DNA of 39,116 nucleotides from Cyanobium sp. NIES-981 (GTDB lineage: Bacteria; Cyanobacteriota; Cyanobacteriia; PCC-6307; Cyanobiaceae): the NCBI GenBank assembly GCA_945877595.1, contig CAMDVN010000019.1:1-39116 (forward strand), written 5' to 3'. A model generated the notes under the pieces. That model was given only the letters and a program-made list of their open reading frames with translations. It was not told the DNA's origin and made no database searches. Both the position numbers and the translations under genes were made by a program. Positions 31,988-39,116 of the stretch are shown here, one piece after another (positions within the stretch are counted from its first letter, which is position 1; each line of letters opens with the position of its first letter).

Positions 31988-32976
31988 GGTCGTTCCGCAG
32001 CCAGGAGTGTTGTCTCGAGCGGAACTGAACTGTCCGCAGGAAGCTGGGCCTCCGCAGGAAGCTGGGTCTCCCCAGAAACCTGATCACGCGAGGGAAGCTC
32101 GAGGGCGATCGCCCCCAGCCGCGAGCAGCGAAAGTCATCCAGCAACTTGGTGGCCATGCGGGTGGTGTCGCCGCTGGTGTGGCGCTCTGCCGCAGCCAGC
32201 AGCCAGCTCTCCCGGTCGGGGGTTCCGCCCGGCAGCACGCCCAGGGCCAGGCCGTAGCGCTGCTGCAGCAGACCCGCCGGTACCCCAGCCGCCGGCACCT
32301 GCTCCAGCAAACCCAGCAACTCGACAAAGGCGAGTGCCGCCGCCTCGTTGTCGTAGGCGGCCTGACCAATGTCATCGCAGAGGGCCAGCCGGAGAGCGGC
32401 CTGCTGGTCATCAAGCCGCGGCGGCAACACCCCCGGAGCATCGAGCAGGTCGAGATCCTGGCCCAGCCTCACCCAACGCAGGCTGCGGGTGACACCGGCA
32501 CGGCGGGCACTGTCGACCACCTTCTGGCGCACCAAACGATTGATCAGGGCCGACTTGCCCACGTTGGGGAAGCCCAGCATCAACGCCCGTACCGGACGGG
32601 GCTTCATGCCGCGACCGCTGCGGCGGGCATTGAGGGCTGCACCAGCCCGGATCGCGGCCTGCTGCAGCTGTTTGACGCCGGTGCCCGCCTTGGCGTCACA
32701 CCACCAAACGGTTTCGCCGCGCTGGCGAAACCAGTCGCTCCAGGCCTCACGCGCCGAACGGGAGACCATGTCAACACGATTGAGCACGAGCAGATGCTGC
32801 TTGCCGCTGATCCAGCGCTGCAGGCGGGGATGCCCGGTGGCCAGGGGGATGCGGGCATCGCGCACCTCGATCACCAGGTCGACCTTCGCCAGGTTGCCGT
32901 TGAGGGCCTTTTCAGCCTTGGCAATGTGGCCTGGGTACCACTGAATCGGCGGCGCGTTGACGCTGAGCTGCAGCAT
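31984..32976 (-). CDS. ylqF: Ribosome biogenesis GTPase YlqF (RbgA)
   Basis: Circularly permuted GTPase for late 50S assembly. The motif order G4-G1-G3 is diagnostic: NRVD (about 75), GFPNVGKSALINRL (about 130), then DAPGVLPPRL. The N-terminus is IQWYPGHIAKAEKAL. The ATG at 32976 forms TGATG with the USP stop and is preferred over GTG 33000. About 330 aa; the last 35 residues are a non-conserved tail with a 6-residue repeat (QLPAEA, QLPADS). Middle gene of the USP-ylqF-rluD-like operon. Confidence 0.94.
   Translation of the reverse strand: MLQLSVNAPPIQWYPGHIAKAEKALNGNLAKVDLVIEVRDARIPLATGHPRLQRWISGKQHLLVLNRVDMVSRSAREAWSDWFRQRGETVWWCDAKAGTGVKQLQQAAIRAGAALNARRSGRGMKPRPVRALMLGFPNVGKSALINRLVRQKVVDSARRAGVTRSLRWVRLGQDLDLLDAPGVLPPRLDDQQAALRLALCDDIGQAAYDNEAAALAFVELLGLLEQVPAAGVPAGLLQQRYGLALGVLPGGTPDRESWLLAAAERHTSGDTTRMATKLLDDFRCSRLGAIALELPSRDQVSGETQLPAEAQLPADSSVPLETTLLAAERP
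32033..32068 (-). repeat. 18-bp in-frame tandem repeat in the ylqF 3' end
   Basis: Two copies of tccgcaggaagctgggyc (32033-32050 and 32051-32068; plus-strand view, one difference) encode repeated QLPA units near the YlqF C-terminus; a decayed third copy follows to 32086. Confidence 0.85.
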
Positions 32977-33347
32977 CAGGGCACCACCAGGACCGGACAC
33001 GGGGCCAGCTGAATCACCCGGGCGGCGGTGCTCTGTTGATCGCTTTCGATCGCGATGCCACGGGTGCCCATCACGATCACATCGGCATTGATCTCGTCGG
33101 CCACATCGCCGATCACGAAGGCCGGCATGCCCTCGCGCTCGATCACCTCACAGCTCACACCGGCCTGCGCAAAGGTGCTGCGGGCCTGGTCGAGCAGCTG
33201 GGTGATCGCTGCCGCGTCATCGCCGCTCTCGACCACGGAGAGCAGCACCAGCCGACTGGCATGTTGCTGGGCCAGCTTCAGCGCCACCGCAGCCGTCTCC
33301 ATGGCCTGACGGCTTTGGTCGATCGGAAACAGAACGGTCTTAAACAT
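32976..33347 (-). CDS. Universal stress protein (UspA family)
   Basis: 123-residue single-domain USP. It starts TVLFPIDQSRQAMETAAVALKLA and ends with the ATP-binding signature VIVMGTRGIAIESDQQSTAARVIQLAPCPVLVVP (key parts GTRG, ST and PCPVLVV). This is the G-x2-G-x9-S/T pattern of nucleotide-binding USPs. Cytosolic; exact role unknown. ATG 33347 is clear. The stop overlaps the ylqF ATG (TGATG), so it heads a three-gene operon with the two ribosome-related genes. Confidence 0.93.
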   Translation of the reverse strand: MFKTVLFPIDQSRQAMETAAVALKLAQQHASRLVLLSVVESGDDAAAITQLLDQARSTFAQAGVSCEVIEREGMPAFVIGDVADEINADVIVMGTRGIAIESDQQSTAARVIQLAPCPVLVVP

Positions 33348-33395
33348 GGGATCTCGGGAGCTGGTTGGCCTCGGCGGAAGGCGGTCTGGACGTCA

Positions 33396-33423
33396 GTCTG
33401 GTTGCAGTCTGAATTGACCAGAC
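33396..33423. promoter_or_regulatory. Inverted repeat in the USP-pgk divergent intergenic region
   Basis: gtctggt (33396-33402) and accagac (33417-33423) are perfect 7-bp arms 14 bp apart, with a further gtctgg at 33384. They lie in the 168-bp region between divergent USP (start 33347) and pgk (start 33516), where promoters for both must be. It could be an operator; no regulator is recognised and the arms are short. Confidence 0.35.
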
Positions 33424-33515
33424 CCAACCGCCAACGGGGCAAAACGGCGGGTACCCGTAGAAAGGGCCTGGAGTCCAGGGGCTAATGTCCCTCGTCCTTT
33501 AGCAGCACGAGTTTC

Positions 33516-34721
33516 ATGGCGAAGCGATCCCTGGCCAGCCTGAGCGCCGATCAACTCCGTAGCAAGCGGGTCCTGGTGCGGGTCGACTTCAACGTACCGC
33601 TCGATGACGCCGGCGCCATCACCGACGACACCCGCATCCGCGCCGCCCTGCCCACGATCAACGATCTGGTGGGCAAGGGCGCCAAAGTCATTTTGGCGGC
33701 CCACTTCGGGCGTCCCAAGGGCCAGGTCAATGAGGCGATGCGCCTCACCCCGGTGGCGGCCCGCCTGGCCGAGTTGCTCGGCAAGAGCGTGGTGAAGACC
33801 GACAGCTGCATCGGCCCCGATGCCGAAGCCAAGGTGGCCGCCATGGCCGACGGCGATGTGGTGCTGCTCGACAACGTGCGCTTCGTCGCGGAAGAAGAGA
33901 AGAACGATCCCGGTTTCGCGGCCCAGCTGGCTGCCCTCGCCGATGTCTATGTGAACGACGCCTTCGGTGCTGCCCACCGCGCCCATGCCTCCACCGAAGG
34001 GGTCACCAAGGCCCTCAGCCCCAGCGTGGCCGGCTACCTGATGGAGAAAGAACTGCAGTACCTGCAGGGCGCCATCGACGAGCCCAAGCGCCCCCTGGCC
34101 GCGATCGTGGGTGGTTCCAAGGTGAGCAGCAAAATCGGTGTGCTCGAGTCGCTGATCGACAAATGCGACAAGGTGCTGATCGGCGGCGGCATGATCTTCA
34201 CCTTCTACAAGGCCCGCGGCCTGGCGGTCGGCAAGAGCCTCGTGGAAGAGGACAAGCTCGAGTTGGCCAAGGAGCTCGAAGCCAAAGCGGCCGCCAAGGG
34301 CGTCCAGCTGCTGCTGCCCACCGACGTGGTGCTCGCCGACAACTTTGCCCCCGATGCCAACAGCCAGACCGTGTCGATCGACGCGATCCCCGATGGCTGG
34401 ATGGGCCTCGACATCGGACCCGATTCGCTCAAGGCTTTCCAGGAAGCCCTGGCCGACTGCCAGACCGTGATCTGGAATGGCCCGATGGGCGTGTTCGAAT
34501 TTGACGCGTTCGCTGCCGGCACCAACGGCATCGCCCATACCCTGGCCGATTTGAGCGCCAAGGGCTGCTGCACGATCATCGGCGGTGGTGACTCCGTGGC
34601 CGCCGTTGAAAAAGTGGGCGTGGCCGACAAAATGAGCCACATCTCCACCGGCGGCGGCGCCAGCCTCGAGTTGCTCGAAGGCAAGGTGCTCCCCGGCGTG
34701 GCCGCCCTCGACGAAGCCTGA
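33516..34721 (+). CDS. pgk: Phosphoglycerate kinase
   Basis: ATP:3-phosphoglycerate kinase of glycolysis and the Calvin cycle. Visible: [118 protein letters not shown] and [13 protein letters not shown]. 401 aa, normal. ATG 33516 is clear. Followed by a GC-rich hairpin. Confidence 0.98.
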   Translation: MAKRSLASLSADQLRSKRVLVRVDFNVPLDDAGAITDDTRIRAALPTINDLVGKGAKVILAAHFGRPKGQVNEAMRLTPVAARLAELLGKSVVKTDSCIGPDAEAKVAAMADGDVVLLDNVRFVAEEEKNDPGFAAQLAALADVYVNDAFGAAHRAHASTEGVTKALSPSVAGYLMEKELQYLQGAIDEPKRPLAAIVGGSKVSSKIGVLESLIDKCDKVLIGGGMIFTFYKARGLAVGKSLVEEDKLELAKELEAKAAAKGVQLLLPTDVVLADNFAPDANSQTVSIDAIPDGWMGLDIGPDSLKAFQEALADCQTVIWNGPMGVFEFDAFAAGTNGIAHTLADLSAKGCCTIIGGGDSVAAVEKVGVADKMSHISTGGGASLELLEGKVLPGVAALDEA

Positions 34722-34729
34722 TCGGGCTA

Positions 34730-34771
34730 CAGCTCCCCCCCTTGCTCTCTCCAGGGCAGGGGGGGGAGCTG
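34730..34771 (+). terminator. Strong GC-rich stem-loop after pgk
   Basis: Perfect 12-bp inverted repeat: cagctccccccc at 34730-34741 and its complement gggggggagctg at 34760-34771, with an 18-base loop. It starts 9 bp after the pgk stop and lies between pgk and the convergent hypothetical gene, as expected for a shared terminator. There is no T-run on either side, so it may act with other factors or as an mRNA 3'-end stabiliser. Confidence 0.6.
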
Positions 34772-34841
34772 CCACTGGCTTGAGCCGCCCCAGACCCAGC
34801 AAGGGCTCGAACACTCGCACTTGTTGTGATCAGGATCCTGA

Positions 34842-35612
34842 TCAGGGATTGAGCTGGGAGCGATCGGCCACCACCCGCACCCGTTTGGTGGCACTCACGA
34901 TGCCCTTGGGGTGCACCAACAGCACGGCCCAGGTTTGCTCGCCGGGGCTGTAAGGCGCCTGAACCGTTTTGAACAGCCCGCCGCCGCCGAGGGCACCCAA
35001 TTGCAGCGTGGGGCTCATCAGGGCACTGGTCTGCTGGGCCGAAAGGGCCACCAAACCGCCAGCAACCACGGCACCGTCGAGGGGCTCGTCAAACACGACA
35101 TCGACGTCGTAGCGCTGACCGGTCAGCACCGCATCGGGAATCAGCAGGCTGATCGCGACATCTTCAGCGCCGCTGCGCAACAGCGACTGCTCACGGATCA
35201 CCGCCTGGCCAGTGATCTTGCCGCCGCTCGTGGTGAGGCTCAGCAGCTGGCTGGCCTGCAGCCGGTAGATGGTGGATCCCTGGGTGTGGGTGCCACTGAG
35301 TTGAAGCTGCACCGTGCTGCGGCCATCTTTCAGGGAGGGGCCCGGCGTGAGGGTCCAGCTGGCATCGGGGAACTGCTTAAGGAGGGCCCGCCGGCGCAGC
35401 TCCACCAGGGTGGGATCCAGGCCCGGTCCTCGCTCCAGCAAGCTCGACAACCCCGTCCCACCGGCCTTGAGGGCCACTTCCAGCTCCTTCAACTGGGCCT
35501 GGCTAGGGCCAGCGGCAGCGAGCACGGAACAGGGAGCAGCGAGGCCGACCGCCAGCACTGACGCCGATGCGGCAGCCAGCCAGATCAGAAACCGAGAGCG
35601 CACAGGCGGCAT
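34842..35612 (-). CDS. Hypothetical secreted protein
   Basis: 256 aa from the ATG at 35612. Residues 1-33 form a signal peptide (LIWLAAASASVLAVGLAAPC, then VLAAAG). The rest is beta-rich: WTLTPGPSLKDGRSTVQLQL, LLIPDAVLTGQRYDVDVVFDEPL, and a C-terminal SATKRVRVVADRS. No recognised domain; repeated beta strands with a central TGQRYDVDV motif suggest an Ig-like fold (inference). It lies between pgk and murG, divergent from murG. A longer frame to 36359 runs inside murG and is not believed. Confidence 0.8.
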   Translation of the reverse strand: MPPVRSRFLIWLAAASASVLAVGLAAPCSVLAAAGPSQAQLKELEVALKAGGTGLSSLLERGPGLDPTLVELRRRALLKQFPDASWTLTPGPSLKDGRSTVQLQLSGTHTQGSTIYRLQASQLLSLTTSGGKITGQAVIREQSLLRSGAEDVAISLLIPDAVLTGQRYDVDVVFDEPLDGAVVAGGLVALSAQQTSALMSPTLQLGALGGGGLFKTVQAPYSPGEQTWAVLLVHPKGIVSATKRVRVVADRSQLNP

Positions 35613-35672
35613 CGAAGGGCGCTGGGGGTGGGGAGAGGCCCTTAAGTTAGGCGCGCAAAGCGGCCGCGCCCG

Positions 35673-36821
35673 ATGCCGAGGCTTTTGATCGCCGCCAGCG
35701 GCACCGGCGGCCATCTCTTTCCCGCCCTGGCGGTGGCCGAGGCCCTTCCCCAGACCGGGCCTGAGGGCTGGCGTGTGCAGTGGCTTGGGGTACCCAATCG
35801 GCTCGAGCGGGAGCTCGTGCCCAACCACTACCCACTCCACACCGTGAAGGCCGGCGGGCTGCAAGGCCGGGGCCTGCGCAAACTCTGGAACCTGCTTCAG
35901 CTGGTGCAGGCGATCGGGGTGGTGAAGCGGTTGATCCAGCGCGAAGGCATCACGGTGGTTTTCAGCAGCGGCGGCTACATCGCCGCCCCTGCAATCGTGG
36001 CGGCCCGCTGGTGTGGCGTGCCCGTGCTGCTGCATGAGAGCAACGCCATCCCGGGCCGGGTGACCCGACTGCTGGGCCGGCTCTGCAACCAGGTAGCGGT
36101 GGGCCTGCCCGCCGCCGCCGAGCGGTTGCCCCACTGCCATCCGCAGCTCACGGGCACCCCCGTGCGGCGGGAGCTGCTGCAACCCGCGGCCCTGCCCGCC
36201 TGGGTGCCCCAGGGCTGCGGCCCACTGCTGCTGGTGATCGGCGGCAGCCAGGGGGCTGTGGGGCTCAACCGGATGGTGAGGCCGCTGGTGCCGAAGCTGG
36301 TGACCGCCGGCTGTCGGGTGGTGCACCTCACCGGCAGCCAGGATCCCGAGGCCGGCCAAGCGCTACCGAGCGCCTGGGGCGGAGCTGTGGTGGAGCGTCC
36401 CTTTGCCGAAGCCCACGAGATCGCAGGACTGCTGCAGCATGCCGATCTGGCGATCAGCCGCAGTGGGGCCGGAGCCCTCAGCGAGCTGGCCGTGTGCGGC
36501 ACTCCGGCAATCCTGGTGCCCTACCCCGCCGCGGCCGACCGCCACCAAGACGCCAACGCCGCCGCTGCCGCTGCCCTGGGGGCCGCGGTCATCGTGTGGC
36601 AGCACCCAGCGGGCCTTCCCACCCTGGAACGCACCCTCTGGCGCCTGCTGGGTCCGCGCTTGCGGGGCACCGTCCCCACCGCTGATCCGCTGGTGACGAT
36701 GGCCGCCGGCATGGATCAACTCGCGGTGCACAACGCCGCCCAACACGTGGCCTCGCTGCTGGCAGAGCTGGCCAGGATCAACCCCGTTGCGAGGCCCAAA
36801 CCTGCTGCAGGGCGCCCATGA
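35673..36821 (+). CDS. murG: UDP-N-acetylglucosamine--undecaprenyl-pyrophosphoryl-MurNAc-pentapeptide transferase MurG
   Basis: Peripheral-membrane GT-B glycosyltransferase making lipid II for peptidoglycan. Visible: [22 protein letters not shown] (lipid I loop, GTGGHxxPA), [57 protein letters not shown] (second glycine loop), [25 protein letters not shown] (UDP-GlcNAc site) and DRHQDANA. 382 aa, slightly longer than typical. ATG 35673. The 3' end overlaps the convergent aminotransferase gene by 44 bp. Confidence 0.96.
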   Translation: MPRLLIAASGTGGHLFPALAVAEALPQTGPEGWRVQWLGVPNRLERELVPNHYPLHTVKAGGLQGRGLRKLWNLLQLVQAIGVVKRLIQREGITVVFSSGGYIAAPAIVAARWCGVPVLLHESNAIPGRVTRLLGRLCNQVAVGLPAAAERLPHCHPQLTGTPVRRELLQPAALPAWVPQGCGPLLLVIGGSQGAVGLNRMVRPLVPKLVTAGCRVVHLTGSQDPEAGQALPSAWGGAVVERPFAEAHEIAGLLQHADLAISRSGAGALSELAVCGTPAILVPYPAAADRHQDANAAAAAALGAAVIVWQHPAGLPTLERTLWRLLGPRLRGTVPTADPLVTMAAGMDQLAVHNAAQHVASLLAELARINPVARPKPAAGRP

Positions 36822-37911
36822 GCCGCCGATTGCCACGGCGGCTCTGATAACCGATCCGCAACCAATTGGCGCCCAGGCCCTCAAAAGACTGGCAATCCCG
36901 CAGCAAAATCAAGTGGCGGCCCTCCATGGCCTCGCGCAGCGGCCCCAGCGACGTCTCAGCGTGCAGCAGGAGGTAATTGGCCGCCGAAGGCAGGGGGGTC
37001 AGCCGGCCAACGGGGCCCTGCAGCGCCCCGATCCGCTGGCTGAGCCAGGCACCCTCACGGGCCGTCCAGCGCTGCACCCGCTCGCAGTGACGCCGGTAGC
37101 GGCCCGGGTTGCGCAGCAGCCGCTCGCCCACGGCGGCGGCGATGCCATTGACCGGCCAGGGATCGCGCCAGCTTGCCCAGCGCTGCAGGCGCTGGGGCTC
37201 GCCAACCGCATAACCCAGCCGCAGCCCCGCCATGCCATAGAGCTTGGTGAGGCTGCGAAGCACCACCAGGTTTGGATGGTGCTCCACCAGGGGAATCAAC
37301 GACTGGGCCTCACCACCCGGCACCAAGGGCAGAAAGGCCTCATCCACAATCACCAGGCGATGGTCGGCCAGCAGCGGCTCGATCGAAGCGCGGCTCCACA
37401 ACTGACCCGTGGGGTTGTGGGGATTGGTGATCCACAGCACCGTTGCCGTGGGGGGGGGCGACAGCGGTTGGGGGAAGGCCCCGTCCCAGTGCAGCGGCAG
37501 GGGCCACGGCACCCCCGCGCCACCCCAGCAGGCCAAGGCGCGGCCGTAGTCGGCAAATCCGGGCGCCGGCACCGCACTCACACCGCAGGCTGCGGCATCG
37601 CGAGCCACCCAGGTGAACAATTCGGCTGCCCCATTGCCGGGCAGCACCCAAGCAGGATCCAGCCCGTGGATGCGGGCCATCGCAGCGCGCAGGGTGGCGT
37701 GGGTGCGGTCGGGATAGGCCCGCACCTGCTGGTTGAGTAGCCCCAGCCCCAGCCCCAACCCGAGCAGCAGTCCAGGCGGTCCAAAAGGCACCAGCGAGGC
37801 GCTGGCATCGAGCAGCTGACCAGGCCGGCAAGCCAGCCGGTGGGCCGCCTGGTTCAAGTTGCCACCATGACGTTGGCTGCAGGGGTTCCCTGCGGGCATC
37901 AGCCGCTCCAT
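36778..37911 (-). CDS. cobD: CobD/HisC-like PLP aminotransferase, probable L-threonine-O-3-phosphate decarboxylase
   Basis: Class I/II PLP enzyme. The N-terminal RHGGN near residue 15 and [13 protein letters not shown] are typical of CobC/CobD (cobalamin aminopropanol linker) rather than HisC. Further marks: NPHNPTG (about 163), [10 protein letters not shown] (about 187), [18 protein letters not shown] with the PLP lysine (about 223), and [10 protein letters not shown]. About 377 aa; the start is ATG 37911, with GTG 37917 and ATG 37899 possible. A hexanucleotide slippage tract (37741-37758) encodes LGLGLGL near residue 53. No other cob gene is nearby, so the role is inferred. Confidence 0.78.
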   Translation of the reverse strand: MERLMPAGNPCSQRHGGNLNQAAHRLACRPGQLLDASASLVPFGPPGLLLGLGLGLGLLNQQVRAYPDRTHATLRAAMARIHGLDPAWVLPGNGAAELFTWVARDAAACGVSAVPAPGFADYGRALACWGGAGVPWPLPLHWDGAFPQPLSPPPTATVLWITNPHNPTGQLWSRASIEPLLADHRLVIVDEAFLPLVPGGEAQSLIPLVEHHPNLVVLRSLTKLYGMAGLRLGYAVGEPQRLQRWASWRDPWPVNGIAAAVGERLLRNPGRYRRHCERVQRWTAREGAWLSQRIGALQGPVGRLTPLPSAANYLLLHAETSLGPLREAMEGRHLILLRDCQSFEGLGANWLRIGYQSRRGNRRLMGALQQVWASQRG

Positions 37912-37956
37912 CAGCACGTGATCACTAGCCTGGACTGGCGCGTCACCATTGGGGGC

Positions 37957-38052
37957 CCCGGTGCTGAGGCCAATGCTGCGCTCGATGCTGCCCTCAAGGC
38001 TGAGCTCGATGCTGCCCTTAAGGCTGAGCTCGATGCCGCCGTCCAGAGCTTC
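37957..38052 (+). repeat. 24-bp tandem repeat duplicating a ribosome-binding site plus ATG
   Basis: Two nearly identical 24-bp units at 37981-38004 and 38005-38028 (one difference), with partial copies before (37957) and after (38029-38052). Each unit contains ctcgATG and, 9 bases before the next ATG, AAGG. In-frame ATGs of the pentapeptide gene therefore occur at 37985, 38009 and 38033 (and 37973). Confidence 0.88.
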
Positions 38053-38878
38053 AAGCTGGCCGCTATCGCCGCGCTGGGCGGCTGTGGCTGGCTCGCTGGG
38101 CCTGGCGGCGCTGGTGGCGGGGCCCCTGGCCTTGCCCGGCAGCGCCTACAGCCCAGACGATCTGATGCGGCTGCTCGAAGGCAAATCCTGCAAACACTGC
38201 AAGCTTCAGGATGCCGATCTGATGCACGCCGATCTGCGCGACGCTCGGTTGCAGAACGCCCACTTGCAACGGGCCAACCTGAGCCGGGCCAAGCTCGATG
38301 GCGCCTTGATGACCGGGGCCGACCTGCGCCACACGAGCTTCAACGGCGCTTCCCTGCGCGGCGCCGACCTGCGCGGCGCCATCCTTGAGGGCGCAGATCT
38401 GCGCCAGGCCGATCTCAGCGGCTGCCTGCTGGATCCAGGCGCCCTGGCCCGAACCCACTGGGACCAGGCCACGGGCATCGACCACAGCCGCGAGCTCAGC
38501 CATGCCGAACTCCACAACGCCGGGGTGCAGGCCGCCAACCAGGGGCGCCATCCCGAGGCCGAGCGTTTCTTCGGCGCAGCGATCCGCAAGCAGCCGCTGG
38601 CCGCGATCAGCTGGATGGCCCGTGCCATCAGCCGCGGCGAGCAGGGCCACAACGAGCTGGCAGCCCGTGATTTCAACTATGCAGCCGAGCTCTACGCCAG
38701 CAGCGGCGACCTGCAGCAGGCCGAGCAGCTCAAGCGGGCGGCCACCACGCTGATCACCCCCCCCAGCCGAGGCAGCAGCGGCAATGGCCAAGGCATCGCC
38801 GCCGTGGGCGGCGCCATGACCGCCCTGCAATTTTTGGCCCCGCTCGCGGCCAAGGCCTTCTTGCCGCTGCCGTTTTAA
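38033..38878 (+). CDS. Secreted pentapeptide-repeat protein with C-terminal TPR-like segment
   Basis: From ATG 38033, 281 aa. Residues 1-40 are a signal/anchor ending ALPGSAYS. Then SCKHCKL, a CxxC at the start of a pentapeptide-repeat helix (A[D/N]LxxA units: DADLMHADLRDARLQNAHLQ..., shown in parts as ADLMH, ANLSR, ADLRH, ASLRG, ADLRG, ADLRQ), about residues 60-150. The C-terminal half has TPR-like helices (AANQGRHPEAERFFGAAIRKQP, LYASSGDLQQAEQLKRA). Cyanobacterial periplasmic/lumenal pentapeptide proteins with a CxxC are common and mostly uncharacterised. Earlier in-frame ATGs (37973, 37985, 38009) arise from a repeat. The 3' end overlaps the next gene by 4 bp. Confidence 0.85.
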   Translation: MPPSRASSWPLSPRWAAVAGSLGLAALVAGPLALPGSAYSPDDLMRLLEGKSCKHCKLQDADLMHADLRDARLQNAHLQRANLSRAKLDGALMTGADLRHTSFNGASLRGADLRGAILEGADLRQADLSGCLLDPGALARTHWDQATGIDHSRELSHAELHNAGVQAANQGRHPEAERFFGAAIRKQPLAAISWMARAISRGEQGHNELAARDFNYAAELYASSGDLQQAEQLKRAATTLITPPSRGSSGNGQGIAAVGGAMTALQFLAPLAAKAFLPLPF

Positions 38879-39116
38879 GGCGGGCTGGCCTGCTGGGGCC
38901 GCAACGTGCGCCAGTCCACCCCATTGAGACTGCCAAAGGGGACCGGTTGATGGTTGTCGATCTGCACGCTCAGCAAATCAGGGCGACCCGAACGGATCCG
39001 CAACCCGCGCCGCATGCGAATCGGTTGCGCCGTGCCGGGCTCCAGCACATCCACCCAGACCGTCTGGCGGGTGACCAGATCCTGGACCTCGACCCAGCTC
39101 GAGCCGAGGGAACGCA
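38875..39116 (-). CDS. RodZ-like C-terminal domain (DUF4115), 5' part beyond the window
   Basis: On the minus strand a frame open to the window edge ends at a TAA (38877-38875). It encodes about 79 residues including SSWVEVQDLVTRQTVWVDVL, RMRRGLRIRSGRPDLLSVQI, DNHQPVPFGSLNGVDW and a C-terminal LRPQQASPP. The SWVEV...L...G pattern matches the beta-sandwich DUF4115 domain at the C-terminus of RodZ and related helix-turn-helix/membrane proteins of cell shape. Only the last domain is visible, so the family call is tentative. Convergent with the pentapeptide gene. Confidence 0.65.
   Translation of the reverse strand, partial: RSLGSSWVEVQDLVTRQTVWVDVLEPGTAQPIRMRRGLRIRSGRPDLLSVQIDNHQPVPFGSLNGVDWRTLRPQQASPP

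Noticed and set aside
33393-34820. 475-codon minus-strand frame opposite pgk
   Set aside because: Shadow of pgk; its translation is low-complexity with no domain.
34842-36359. Long version of the hypothetical secreted protein, 505 codons
   Set aside because: The first half lies antisense inside murG; a clear ATG plus signal peptide occurs at 35612.
37840-38388. Plus-strand frame with an Ala/Leu/Lys/Glu-rich repeated helix (ALDAALKAEL)
   Set aside because: The attractive helix is produced by reading the 24-bp repeat in another frame. It overlaps the pentapeptide-repeat frame, which is the coherent product, and its tail is Arg/Pro-rich noise.

Overview
The window is GC-rich, densely packed chromosomal DNA from a unicellular picocyanobacterium, most likely a high-GC Synechococcus/Cyanobium-type organism. 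The evidence is ndhH (subunit of the photosynthetic NDH-1 complex), a complete set of late phylloquinone genes (hotdog thioesterase, menE, menC, menA, menF), small cyanobacterial families (DUF2752, DUF3285), a pentapeptide-repeat protein and a GrrA/GrrM/GrrP cassette, which is mainly known from cyanobacteria. No tRNA, rRNA, insertion sequence, prophage or CRISPR was seen, and no gene-free stretch exceeds about 255 bases. Many neighbours overlap by 1-4 bp on the same strand (TGATG, GTGA, ATGA or CTGA junctions), and convergent genes often overlap at their 3' ends.

Layout. 1-3.2 kb: 3' end of a cysteine desulfurase, rsmH, ndhH. 3.2-4.3 kb: two small membrane proteins. 4.4-9.8 kb: phylloquinone block, with a DHNA-CoA thioesterase-like gene (+), then menE, menC and menA coupled on the minus strand, and menF divergent. 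9.7-11 kb: gshB and grxC (glutathione). 11-13.7 kb: prfB with a programmed +1 frameshift, a DUF3285 protein, ybeY, dgkA. 13.7-16.6 kb: trpG/pabA, a secreted degenerate metallo-beta-lactamase-fold protein, and a flavin amine oxidase whose Tat signal appears to start at a CTG codon. 16.5-29.2 kb: a long minus-strand run, in transcription order spoT, selO, a small unknown gene, mnmE, a TerB-like gene, nadC, grrP, grrA, grrM, argS, hisC. 29.4-31 kb: a fused double ABC ATPase. 31-33.3 kb: a USP - ylqF - rluD-like operon (minus). 33.5-39.1 kb: pgk, an unknown secreted protein, murG, a cobD/hisC-like aminotransferase, a secreted pentapeptide-repeat protein, and the C-terminal end of a RodZ-like protein cut by the window edge.

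The most interesting system is grrP-grrA-grrM (about 19.5-22.2 kb). A radical SAM/SPASM maturase sits 9 bp downstream of a secreted precursor whose C-terminus is ten consecutive pentads of the form aromatic-X-Asn-Gly-Gly. That is the substrate pattern for three-residue cyclophane (triceptide) formation. An orphan periplasmic binding protein precedes them. The family is known in outline, but this uninterrupted Trp/Phe/Tyr array could give a heavily crosslinked exported peptide whose product and role are unknown.

A second theme is short tandem repeats placed at gene boundaries. One array includes the stop codon of the thioesterase gene, one starts at the dgkA stop codon, one lies in the 3' end of ylqF, and one has duplicated a ribosome-binding-site-plus-ATG cassette in front of the pentapeptide gene.
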